DNA from: an uncultured Oscillospiraceae bacterium | GTDB taxonomy: Bacteria; Bacillota; Clostridia; Oscillospirales; Oscillospiraceae | Direction: 5' to 3' | Assembly: GCA_934572325.1 (NCBI GenBank) | Contig: CAKTKT010000013.1 | Location: 1-37,185, forward strand | DNA: 37,185 nucleotides | Shown: positions 6,630 through 13,474 of the stretch, piece by piece | Layout of the letters: every line of letters begins with the position of its first letter | How positions within the stretch are numbered: the first letter of the stretch is position 1 | The notes under the pieces: generated by a model | What the model was told of the DNA's origin: nothing | The model's database searches: none | The model's input: only the letters and a program-made list of their open reading frames with translations | Program-made: the position numbers and the translations under genes

Positions 6630-7547
6630 ATGCGTTATATTGAGGTCAGCATCGACACGCCGGAGCAGGAGCTTGACCTGCGCTGTGAGCAGCTTGCCGC
6701 GCTCGGCGCGGAGGGCTTCGTGATAGAGAACGAGGCGGATTTTCAGAGCTTTCTTGAAAACAACCGCCAGTATTGGGACTACGTGGACGCGGCGCTGGAG
6801 CAGTCCTACAAGGGCGTGAGCCGCATAAAGTGCTATCTGACGGACGATGAGGCGGGGGAGGCGGTGCTCGCGCGTATCAGGGCGGCGTTTCCCCGCGCGG
6901 TCTCCGGCTACACCGCGGACGAGGACTGGGAGAACGGCTGGCGCGAGTGCTATGAGCCGATAGAGGTCGGCGAGAAGCTCGTCGTCGTGCCGGAGTGGAT
7001 GGACGCGCCGGACGACGGGCGCATCCCGCTGCGCCTTGACCCCGGCATTGCCTTCGGCACGGGCAGCCACCCCACGACGAGGCTGTGCCTTGCCGAGCTG
7101 GAGCGCTATGCCGCGCCCGATGTGCGCGCGCTCGACCTCGGCTGCGGCAGCGGCATCCTCGGCATCGGCGCGCTGCTGCTGGGGGCGGCGTCGTGCACGG
7201 GGTGCGACGTTGACCCCATGGCGCCGGAAGCCGCGATGGCGAACGCCGCGCTCAACGGCATCGGCGCGGACAAAATGCGCGTCTATGCGGGCGACATTCT
7301 CAAGGACGCCGCTCTCCGCCGCACGCTCGGCGGCGGGTATCGGCTCGTGCTGGCGAACATCGTCGCCGATGTGATAATCGCCCTCTCCGCCCATGTGCGC
7401 TCGTTCATGGCGGAGGGCGGCGTGTTCATCTGCTCCGGCGTCATCGACGAACGCGCCGACGAGGTTCGCGCCGCGCTTGAGCGCAATGGGCTTGAGATTA
7501 TTGCCCATACCACTGAGGAGGAGTGGCACTGCTGCGTGTGCCGCTGA
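6630..7547 (+). CDS. prmA: Ribosomal protein L11 methyltransferase
   Basis: PrmA trimethylates ribosomal protein L11 using S-adenosylmethionine. This 305-residue copy has the N-terminal substrate-recognition domain (residues 1-90), then DPGIAFGTGSHPTT at 137-150, the SAM-binding loop LDLGCGSG at 168-175 and NIVADVI, equivalent to the family NxxxxxI/L catalytic region. The ATG at 6630 has GGAGGGG 4-9 bases upstream. A GTG at 6618 would overlap that ribosome site and is rejected. It has its own promoter and a shared terminator with the convergent DUF1015 gene. Confidence 0.95.
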   Translation: MRYIEVSIDTPEQELDLRCEQLAALGAEGFVIENEADFQSFLENNRQYWDYVDAALEQSYKGVSRIKCYLTDDEAGEAVLARIRAAFPRAVSGYTADEDWENGWRECYEPIEVGEKLVVVPEWMDAPDDGRIPLRLDPGIAFGTGSHPTTRLCLAELERYAAPDVRALDLGCGSGILGIGALLLGAASCTGCDVDPMAPEAAMANAALNGIGADKMRVYAGDILKDAALRRTLGGGYRLVLANIVADVIIALSAHVRSFMAEGGVFICSGVIDERADEVRAALERNGLEIIAHTTEEEWHCCVCR

Positions 7548-7560
7548 CGCAGGATATGAC

Positions 7561-7600
7561 AAGGGCGCGGCGGGAAGAAAGACCTGCCGTCGCGCCCTTG
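7561..7600. terminator. Convergent-gene hairpin between prmA and the DUF1015 gene
   Basis: AAGGGCGCG and CGCGCCCTT, with inner GGCGG/CCGTC pairs, form a long GC-rich stem between the two convergent stop codons. T-runs are weak, but the position suits a bidirectional terminator. Confidence 0.6.
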
Positions 7601-7610
7601 CGCCCTTGAC

Positions 7611-8801
7611 TTATCTTATCCGCCGCGCCTCGACGTAGTAGCGCTTGTCCTCGGCGTGACCGACGGAGAAGCTCTTGCGCGGGAGTATGCCGTTTTCGCG
7701 CACGCAGTCGAAAAGCTCATCCTTGCTTATCCCGCCGTAGATGAAGCCCACCGCGCCCTCCTGAGAGGCGAGCGCGCGCACGGCGTCCTCCCCGTGGATA
7801 TAGTCCGCGCGAGCCTTCGGATGCGCCGCGGTGTAGCCGTCGATAAAGCGCTGTATCTCGCCGGCTTCCAGCCCCGTGACATATACGCGCCCTTGCCCGC
7901 CGCGCGTGATATACTCCACCGCGCGCCCGTCCTGCGCCGGAAACGCCGCGTGCAGCGCGCGCACAGCGTCCGCCGTGTCCGCGCCGAACAGCACGCGGTA
8001 TATCGGCTCGAAGCTTATCGCCTCGCTGTGTATGTTAACCAGCTCCGCCAGCGCGTACTGCGCCGCGTCCGTGCCGATGACCTCCGCCGCCGCCTTCGCC
8101 GCGGCGAGGGAGTGATTGCCGTCGCCGACCGCGAAGAGCAGCCTGTCGCCCTCCGCGCCGCTCTCCTCCTCCAGACGGGCGAGAGACGCGAGTATGCGCC
8201 GCTGCTCCGCCCCGTCAATAAGCCACCCGCGCAGACGCCCGCCGCCGAGCATCAGCTCAAAGTCGTAGAGCTTCACGAGCCGCGACGTGTCTATCCCCTC
8301 GATTATCCCGCGCCGCCGATCGTCCATGAACACCATGATGTGCGGCAGCTCGAGCGGCGCGTCGCGCCGTATCGCAACGCGCGGCGGGATGCGCGAAAGC
8401 ACCGTGCCCTCCGTCGGGCGGATGAGGCATTTTGCCCCCGGCTCATAGCTGTACTCCGCGAGGGCGAACGCGCCCACTATGCCGCGCCGCACGCGCCCGT
8501 CGGGCTGTGTGCGCTCGGTGCAGATCATCGCGTTCTTGTATTCGCTGAAAACCCCCTCGGCGAGATAGCGGCGCATCGTGCCGTTTATCTGCGCTATGCG
8601 CGTCTCGTCGTTCCCGTCGCCGAGGTACGCCTCCGGCAGGATGAGCCGCAGGGCGGACGGCGCATCGCCCGCTATCGCGTCCGCGCGCGCCCAGTATTCC
8701 GGCTGGGAGGTGAACTGATCGCACGCAATGCACGCCCAGCGCTCAAGCCCCGTCTTGGGAAGCAGTATATCGGCAGGACCGAAGGGAAGCTTGGTTGACA
8801 T
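7611..8801 (-). CDS. DUF1015 family protein
   Basis: A 396-residue cytosolic protein of the DUF1015 family, which is normally about 400 residues long. Family features seen are the N-terminal PFGPADILLPK, the segment LERWACIACDQFTSQPEYW, and the conserved GDGNHSLAAAKA loop near residue 210. The molecular function of the family is unknown. The ATG at 8801 was chosen because GGAG lies upstream and the next 21 in-frame residues (to 8864) do not resemble the family and overlap the promoter. It is transcribed divergently from the trigger-factor-like gene. Confidence 0.9.
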   Translation of the reverse strand: MSTKLPFGPADILLPKTGLERWACIACDQFTSQPEYWARADAIAGDAPSALRLILPEAYLGDGNDETRIAQINGTMRRYLAEGVFSEYKNAMICTERTQPDGRVRRGIVGAFALAEYSYEPGAKCLIRPTEGTVLSRIPPRVAIRRDAPLELPHIMVFMDDRRRGIIEGIDTSRLVKLYDFELMLGGGRLRGWLIDGAEQRRILASLARLEEESGAEGDRLLFAVGDGNHSLAAAKAAAEVIGTDAAQYALAELVNIHSEAISFEPIYRVLFGADTADAVRALHAAFPAQDGRAVEYITRGGQGRVYVTGLEAGEIQRFIDGYTAAHPKARADYIHGEDAVRALASQEGAVGFIYGGISKDELFDCVRENGILPRKSFSVGHAEDKRYYVEARRIR

Positions 8802-8835
8802 AATATCACATCTCCGTTCATTTTCTCTTTTGATG

Positions 8836-8864
8836 AATATAACACCTATATGCCGCGCCGTCAA
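8836..8864 (-). promoter_or_regulatory. Promoter of the DUF1015 gene
   Basis: On the minus strand TTGACG (8864-8859), 17 bases, then TATATT (8841-8836), about 35 bases before the ATG at 8801. Confidence 0.75.
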
Positions 8865-8890
8865 TCATACATATGCGCCCAAACCGACGA

Positions 8891-8919
8891 TTGACGCGGC
8901 GCGTTTGCCGGTATAAAAT
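8891..8919 (+). promoter_or_regulatory. Promoter of the trigger-factor-like gene
   Basis: TTGACG (8891-8896), 17 bases, then TAAAAT (8914-8919). It is back-to-back with the DUF1015 promoter. Confidence 0.7.
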
Positions 8920-8955
8920 ACATATACTATATTTAATAGTACGGGAGAACAGACA

Positions 8956-9918
8956 ATGACGATAACGAACTGCACGATAGACCGCGGCAGTGTGTATGCC
9001 GACATACTGCTCGCGCCGGAGGACGTCGCGGCGGCAGGCTCGCCGCAGGAGGCGGTCAAGACCGCCCTCGCCGCGCTCGCGCGGGAGGAGGGGGTCGCGG
9101 CGCTCATCTACACCCGCGTCACCGCCATGGACGCGCAGCCCGACGGCTCGCTTGCCGTCAGCCTTGAGGGCGCGATACCGCCGGAGGTGATACTCGGTCC
9201 GTATCTCGGCGTTGAGGTGGACATCGGGCACTGCGAGGATTTTGAGGACGCGGCGCTCCGCGCGGCGGCAAAGAACCTCCGCGTCGTCGTGCCGGAGCTT
9301 GTCATCCGGCGCAAGATAGACAGCGCCCTGCTGGAAAAGGAGTCGGAGCTGCTGGAGAGCCTCTCGCTCAATACGCTTGCCGACGTCCGCGCCATCATCG
9401 CCGACCTCAACGACGCGCTCGGTCTGGGGCTTGGAGACGAGGAGATATGGGCTAAGGCGCTCCGCGCGGCGGAGAACTACATCGGCATGGGGATGCAGGA
9501 GATAGGCGCGTTTGTGCAGTCGTTTGACGGCGTGCTCGACGCGGACGCGCAGGAGATAGTCCGCGCGGCGGAGCGCCGCGCCTGCGCAAGGGGCGAAATG
9601 CCCGCCGAACAGATTGCCGAGGACGTGTTCGACGCTTGGCTTCGCACCGAGGGCAAGACACGCGACACGTGGCGCGCCGAGCAGCGCGAGTATGCCGAGC
9701 TTTTGAGCCGGATAGACTTTCTCCTTGCCGCCGTCGCGGACGAGGAGGGCGTGACCGCCGATGATGAGGAGCTTGAGCGCGCCGCGTGCGAGCTTGCCGC
9801 GCAGTATCAGATGAGCGTGGACGAGGTGCTCGCCGCCGTCGGCGCGGACGCGATACGCCACCATATCCGCATGACCAAGGCGGATCAGCTGATCGTCGAG
9901 AACGCGAGGAATAAATAG
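8956..9918 (+). CDS. Trigger-factor-like protein without a PPIase domain
   Basis: A 320-residue acidic protein. Residues about 74-90 (IPPEVILGPYLGVEVD) resemble the trigger-factor segment that joins the ribosome-binding domain to the PPIase domain. Residues about 249-318 (RIDFLLAAVADEEGVTADDE, then ELAAQYQMSVDEVLAAVG and KADQLIVENA) match the end of the trigger-factor C-terminal chaperone domain. The FKBP-like PPIase domain that normally lies between them is not recognisable, and the ribosome-binding signature GFRxGxxP is absent. Total length is about three quarters of a full trigger factor. The inferred role is a dedicated chaperone or assembly factor. It has its own promoter and stands alone. 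Confidence 0.65.
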   Translation: MTITNCTIDRGSVYADILLAPEDVAAAGSPQEAVKTALAALAREEGVAALIYTRVTAMDAQPDGSLAVSLEGAIPPEVILGPYLGVEVDIGHCEDFEDAALRAAAKNLRVVVPELVIRRKIDSALLEKESELLESLSLNTLADVRAIIADLNDALGLGLGDEEIWAKALRAAENYIGMGMQEIGAFVQSFDGVLDADAQEIVRAAERRACARGEMPAEQIAEDVFDAWLRTEGKTRDTWRAEQREYAELLSRIDFLLAAVADEEGVTADDEELERAACELAAQYQMSVDEVLAAVGADAIRHHIRMTKADQLIVENARNK

Positions 9919-9931
9919 ACGGCATTTTTTG

Positions 9932-9960
9932 GGGCAGCGCCGCATCGTGCGGCGCTGCCC
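9932..9960 (+). terminator. Strong hairpin after the trigger-factor-like gene
   Basis: GGGCAGCGCCGCA and TGCGGCGCTGCCC form a perfect 13-bp stem with a 3-base loop, 14 bases after the stop codon. T6 lies on its 5' side. Only a broken T-run (CTTTTAT) follows it, so it may terminate imperfectly. Confidence 0.65.
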
Positions 9961-10090
9961 AAGCCGCTTTTATCATACCCTCTACAGGCAAAATCACGCA
10001 TAAGTGGCGCGCGCGGCAAGCCGCCGCGCGGATATACGTCCTCAAAACGCCGCGCGGTGGAGCGCAGGTGGATGATCGCCGCTGCGGCAC

Positions 10091-10119
10091 TTGAATTTAT
10101 GCGGGCACTGTGCTATAAT
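10091..10119 (+). promoter_or_regulatory. Promoter of the carboxypeptidase gene
   Basis: TTGAAT (10091-10096), 17 bases, then TATAAT (10114-10119), with a perfect -10 box. Confidence 0.8.
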
Positions 10120-10174
10120 ACCTCCGTCTTTGACAGAATTCTGCCCGTGCGGGCAGCGAAGGGCGGGTGTACAG

Positions 10175-11005
10175 ATGAAGAAAAAAACCCTGTGGATCAT
10201 CACCATGGCATTTCTTTGCCTTGTATTATATACCATTGTCATATCGCGGATGAATCGCCAGACGAACGTCATTTTCGGCGGCGTTGACGGCGCGTATGTC
10301 AGCTCCGACAGCGTCACCTTCCTCGACCCGAACGCGACCGAGGAAACGCCCGAGCCGACGGAGGACATCTGGCCGGACATTGACATCACGCTGGATATAT
10401 ATTCAATAGTGAACGAGGATAACCTCCTCTCCTCGGCGTATGAGCCGGAGGTGACGAGGATAGAGATAACAAGATATATGCAGTTTCGCTCCGACCATGT
10501 GGACGAGCTTAACGCGATGCTCGCGGCGATGCAGGAGGCGGGCTTCTCTCCGTTCGTTTGGGGCGCGTACAGAACGTATTCGTACCAGAGCCAGCTTTTC
10601 AACACCAAGGCGAGCCAGATTGCCTATGAAATGTCCGGCGGCAAGACCGTCAACTTCGACGATCCCTCCGGCATATATCAGGAGGCGGTCGAGGAGGCGA
10701 AGAAGATAACCATGCTGCCCGGCGCGAGCGAGCACCAGCTCGGTCTCGCGGTCGATCTGCTGGACAAGGCGCGCACAAAGGTCATATACGAGGACATGGA
10801 TCCCGACTTTTTTGCGTGGCTGGATGAGCACTGCGCCGAGTACGGCTTCATCAAGCGCTACCCCACGCGCAAGCTCCTGCTGACCGGCTGGGACGAGCCG
10901 TGGCACTACCGCTACGTCGGCAGGGAAGCGGCGGAGTTCATCATGGAGCAGGGAATATGTCTGGAGGAATTTTACGCGCACTACGCTCCTGACTTCACGT
11001 ACTGA
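10175..11005 (+). CDS. VanY/DacB-type D-alanyl-D-alanine carboxypeptidase (M15B)
   Basis: A 276-residue membrane-anchored zinc peptidase that trims D-Ala from peptidoglycan stem peptides. Residues 5-24 form a signal anchor (LWIITMAFLCLVLYTIVISR) after KKK. A linker rich in Thr, Glu and Pro spans about 50-75. The catalytic domain shows GAYRTYSYQSQ (R133), the zinc motif SEHQLGLAVD (H187, D194) and EPWH (E241, H244), the full M15B set. The ribosome site is weak (GGGCGGG). It acts outside the membrane. No vancomycin resistance genes are nearby, so a housekeeping cell-wall role is likely. Confidence 0.92.
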   Translation: MKKKTLWIITMAFLCLVLYTIVISRMNRQTNVIFGGVDGAYVSSDSVTFLDPNATEETPEPTEDIWPDIDITLDIYSIVNEDNLLSSAYEPEVTRIEITRYMQFRSDHVDELNAMLAAMQEAGFSPFVWGAYRTYSYQSQLFNTKASQIAYEMSGGKTVNFDDPSGIYQEAVEEAKKITMLPGASEHQLGLAVDLLDKARTKVIYEDMDPDFFAWLDEHCAEYGFIKRYPTRKLLLTGWDEPWHYRYVGREAAEFIMEQGICLEEFYAHYAPDFTY

Positions 11006-11046
11006 GCGCCGGCAAAAAATATCCCGAGTTTTTTGCAAAAAAACAC

Positions 11047-11075
11047 TTGCAATAAACCGCTCATGGTGTTATTAT
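11047..11075 (+). promoter_or_regulatory. Promoter of the rimP-nusA-infB operon
   Basis: TTGCAA (11047-11052), 17 bases, then TATTAT (11070-11075). The predicted start near 11082 places the hairpin at 11103-11124 inside the first 50 bases of the RNA. Confidence 0.75.
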
Positions 11076-11102
11076 TACTAAGGTAAGTATCAGTGTTTTC
11101 TC

Positions 11103-11129
11103 AGAGTGGGTCGCGGCCCACTCTTTTTT
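11103..11129 (+). terminator. Leader hairpin with T-run before rimP, possible attenuator
   Basis: AGAGTGGG and CCCACTCT form a perfect 8-bp stem with a 6-base loop, followed directly by TTTTTG. It has the form of an intrinsic terminator but lies between the promoter and rimP. It could attenuate the translation-factor operon. Because NusA stimulates pausing and termination at such hairpins, feedback by NusA is a reasonable guess. Confidence 0.65.
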
Positions 11130-11189
11130 GTGAGACTTTTGCCCCGCACACCGGTTACTACAGGGGCGGATATTGAAAGGGCAGAGTAT

Positions 11190-11648
11190 ATGAGTAAGAT
11201 AACCGATAAGGTCACGGCGCTCGCGCAGCCGCTCGTGGAGCGGGCGGGGTGTACGCTGTGGGATGTTGAGTATGTCCGCGAGGCGGGAGCATGGTATCTG
11301 CGCGTCTATATCGACAAGCCCGGCGGCGTGTCGATAGACGACTGCGAGCGTATAAGCCGCGAGCTTGACCCCCTGCTCGACGAGGCTGACCCCATCCCGG
11401 ACAGCTACGTTTTTGAGGTCGGCTCTGCCGGCGCGGAGCGGGAGCTCAAGCGCCCGGGGGATTTTGAGCAGTTCATGGGCAGCGAGGTGGAGGTGAGGCT
11501 CTACCGACCGCTCGACGGCAGCAAGAGCTTTGTCGGCGCGCTTGCAGGCTATGACGGAGACGGCACGGTGACGATAGAGCGCGGCGGGAAAAAGCTGAGC
11601 TTTGCAAAGGCGCAGACGGCGCAGGTCAGACTGCACGTGTCAATATAA
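11190..11648 (+). CDS. rimP: Ribosome maturation factor RimP
   Basis: RimP helps 30S subunit maturation. This 152-residue copy shows the N-terminal domain (LVERAGCTLWDVEYVREAGAWYLRVYID) with the DCERISRELDPLLD segment and the motif YVFEVGSAGAERELKRPGDF, whose family form is LEVSSPGLdRpL. The usual S-P-G is S-A-G here. The C-terminal SH3-like domain runs from about residue 90 to the end. It is the first gene of the conserved operon and ends 38 bases before nusA. The ATG at 11190 is preceded by GAAAGGG. Confidence 0.94.
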   Translation: MSKITDKVTALAQPLVERAGCTLWDVEYVREAGAWYLRVYIDKPGGVSIDDCERISRELDPLLDEADPIPDSYVFEVGSAGAERELKRPGDFEQFMGSEVEVRLYRPLDGSKSFVGALAGYDGDGTVTIERGGKKLSFAKAQTAQVRLHVSI

Positions 11649-11686
11649 ATACTTTTGCTTTATAATAAGGAAATGGAGAATCAGAA

Positions 11687-12739
11687 ATGAACGCAGAGTT
11701 TTTCGAGGCAATAGAGGATATAGAAAAAGAAAAGGGCATCCCCAGAAGCTATATGTACGACAAGATCAGGCAGGCGATGCTTGCGGCGTTCCGCCGCGAC
11801 AATCCCGAGTGCGAGGACAATGTGGACGTCATTCTCGACGAGGAGAACAAGCGCGTCGAGATGAACGTCAACAAGACCGTCGTGGAGAAGGTCGAGGATC
11901 CCTCGCACGAGATAGAGCTTGAAGCCGCGAAGAGAATCAGCCGCCGCGCCAAGCTCGGCGACGTGCTGCCCATCCCCGTGGAGACGAAGAAATTCGGGCG
12001 CATAGCCGCGCAGTCGGCAAAGCAGGTCATCATTCAGGGCATCCGCGAGGCGGAGCGCGGCATGATCTATGAGGAGTTTACCTCCAAGGAGCATGAGATA
12101 CTCACCGGCATCGTCTCCCATATAGAGCCGAGAAACGGCGCGGTGTCCATCCGCATCGCCTCCAACAGCGAGTATACCGAGGCTATGCTCTCCGCCAACG
12201 AGCGCATCAAGACGGAGGAGCTGAGAGAGGGCGACCGCATAAAGGTGTACGTCGTCGAGGTCAGAAATTCCGCGCGCGGACCGCAGGTGCTCATCAGCCG
12301 CACGCACCCCGGTCTTGTCAAGCGTCTTTTTGAGCTTGAGGTGCCGGAGATCTACGACGGCACGGTCGAGATCAAGTCCATCGCCCGCGAGGCGGGCAGC
12401 CGCACAAAGATGGCGGTGTGGTCGGCGGATCCGGATGTTGACCCGATAGGCGCGTGCGTCGGTCCCAAGGGCGGGCGCGTCGCCGGCATCGTCAGCGAGC
12501 TCAACGGCGAGAAAATAGACATCGTCAAGTACAGCGAAAGCCCGGAGGAGTATATCGCCGCCGCGCTCAGCCCGTCCGAGGTCGTGAGCGTCGCCATGCT
12601 TGAGGACGGCAAGAGCTGCCGCGTCATCGTGCCCGACGCACAGCTCTCCCTTGCGATAGGCAAGGAGGGGCAGAACGCCCGCCTTGCCGCAAAGCTCACA
12701 GGGTATAAAATAGACATCAAGCCCGAATCCGAGGCGTGA
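11687..12739 (+). CDS. nusA: Transcription termination/antitermination factor NusA
   Basis: A 350-residue NusA: N-terminal RNA polymerase-binding domain (residues 1-125, with FFEAIEDIEKEKGIPRSYMYDKI), S1 domain (about 130-200), and two KH domains (about 205-345, including DPIGACVGPKGGRV and AIGKEGQNARLAAKLTGYKIDI). It lacks the acidic C-terminal repeats of enteric NusA, as usual in Firmicutes. It acts with RNA polymerase during pausing, termination and rRNA antitermination. A GGAG ribosome site precedes the ATG. Confidence 0.97.
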   Translation: MNAEFFEAIEDIEKEKGIPRSYMYDKIRQAMLAAFRRDNPECEDNVDVILDEENKRVEMNVNKTVVEKVEDPSHEIELEAAKRISRRAKLGDVLPIPVETKKFGRIAAQSAKQVIIQGIREAERGMIYEEFTSKEHEILTGIVSHIEPRNGAVSIRIASNSEYTEAMLSANERIKTEELREGDRIKVYVVEVRNSARGPQVLISRTHPGLVKRLFELEVPEIYDGTVEIKSIAREAGSRTKMAVWSADPDVDPIGACVGPKGGRVAGIVSELNGEKIDIVKYSESPEEYIAAALSPSEVVSVAMLEDGKSCRVIVPDAQLSLAIGKEGQNARLAAKLTGYKIDIKPESEA

Positions 12740-12776
12740 GATAAGCCTACCCCAACCCTGAAAGGAGGCGGCGGCA

Positions 12777-13043
12777 GTGCAGAAGAAAATACCGATGCGG
12801 CAGTGCTTGGGCTGCCGCGAGATGAAGCCCAAGCGCGAGCTGATACGTGTGGTGCGCTCGCCGCAGGGCGAGGTCAGTCTTGACTTCAAGGGCAAAGCCC
12901 CCGGACGCGGGGCGTATGTCTGCCCGAACGCGGAGTGCCTGAAAAAGGCGATAAAGGCGCGCGCGCTGGAGCGGGCGTTCTCCGCGCAGATACCGGATGA
13001 GGTATACGAGAAGCTTCAGGCGGAAATGGAGACGGGCGTATGA
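12777..13043 (+). CDS. rnpM: RNase P modulator RnpM (YlxR, DUF448)
   Basis: An 88-residue RNA-binding protein. Family marks are RQCLGCREMKPKRELIRVVRSP near residues 8-29 and GRGAYVCPNAECLKKAIKARALERAF near 43-68. It matches YlxR, shown in Bacillus to bind RNase P RNA and modulate its activity. The start is GTG at 12777 with AAAGGAGG upstream. The gene overlaps the next by 4 bases, indicating translational coupling within the nusA-infB operon. Confidence 0.94.
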   Translation: MQKKIPMRQCLGCREMKPKRELIRVVRSPQGEVSLDFKGKAPGRGAYVCPNAECLKKAIKARALERAFSAQIPDEVYEKLQAEMETGV

Positions 13044-13474
13044 GCGAGAGACTTTTGAATATGCTCGGTCTTATGAGAAAGGCCGGTGCGATCGCAATAG
13101 GCGAGGTCAACACCGGCGGCGCGTGCCGCGCGGGCAAGGCGAGGGTCTTGCTTCTGGCGGCGGATGCGTCCGACAATGCCCGCAGCAGGGCGGAGGGCTT
13201 CACGCGCGGGCGCAGCACCGTCACGGTGCGCCTGCCCTTCACGAAGGAGGAGATCTCCGACCACGTGGGGGTGAACGGCTGCTCGATGGCGGCGGTGACG
13301 GACATCGGCTTTGCCAACGCCTTTCTGAAAGCGTTGCGGCAGGAGTACGGCGGCGCGTATGACGAGCCCGCCGGAGAATTGGAGGCGCGCTTTGCGAAGG
13401 CGGAGCGCCGCAAAAAGGAAGCCGTGGCTCACGAGAGGAACAAGAGGAACGGAAAAAGGAGGACTAACGTATGA
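13040..13474 (+). CDS. rplGA: L7Ae/L30e-family ribosomal protein YlxQ
   Basis: A 144-residue RNA-binding protein with the L7Ae fold: LLNMLGLMRKAGAIAIGEVNT at residues 5-25 and KARVLLLAADASDNARSR at 33-50 are typical of YlxQ, a kink-turn-binding protein encoded between nusA and infB in Firmicutes. The usual protein is about 100 residues. Here there is an extra C-terminal tail of about 40 residues rich in Lys, Arg and Glu (EARFAKAERRKKE, NKRNGKRR). It overlaps rnpM and infB by 4 bases each. Confidence 0.92.
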   Translation: MSERLLNMLGLMRKAGAIAIGEVNTGGACRAGKARVLLLAADASDNARSRAEGFTRGRSTVTVRLPFTKEEISDHVGVNGCSMAAVTDIGFANAFLKALRQEYGGAYDEPAGELEARFAKAERRKKEAVAHERNKRNGKRRTNV

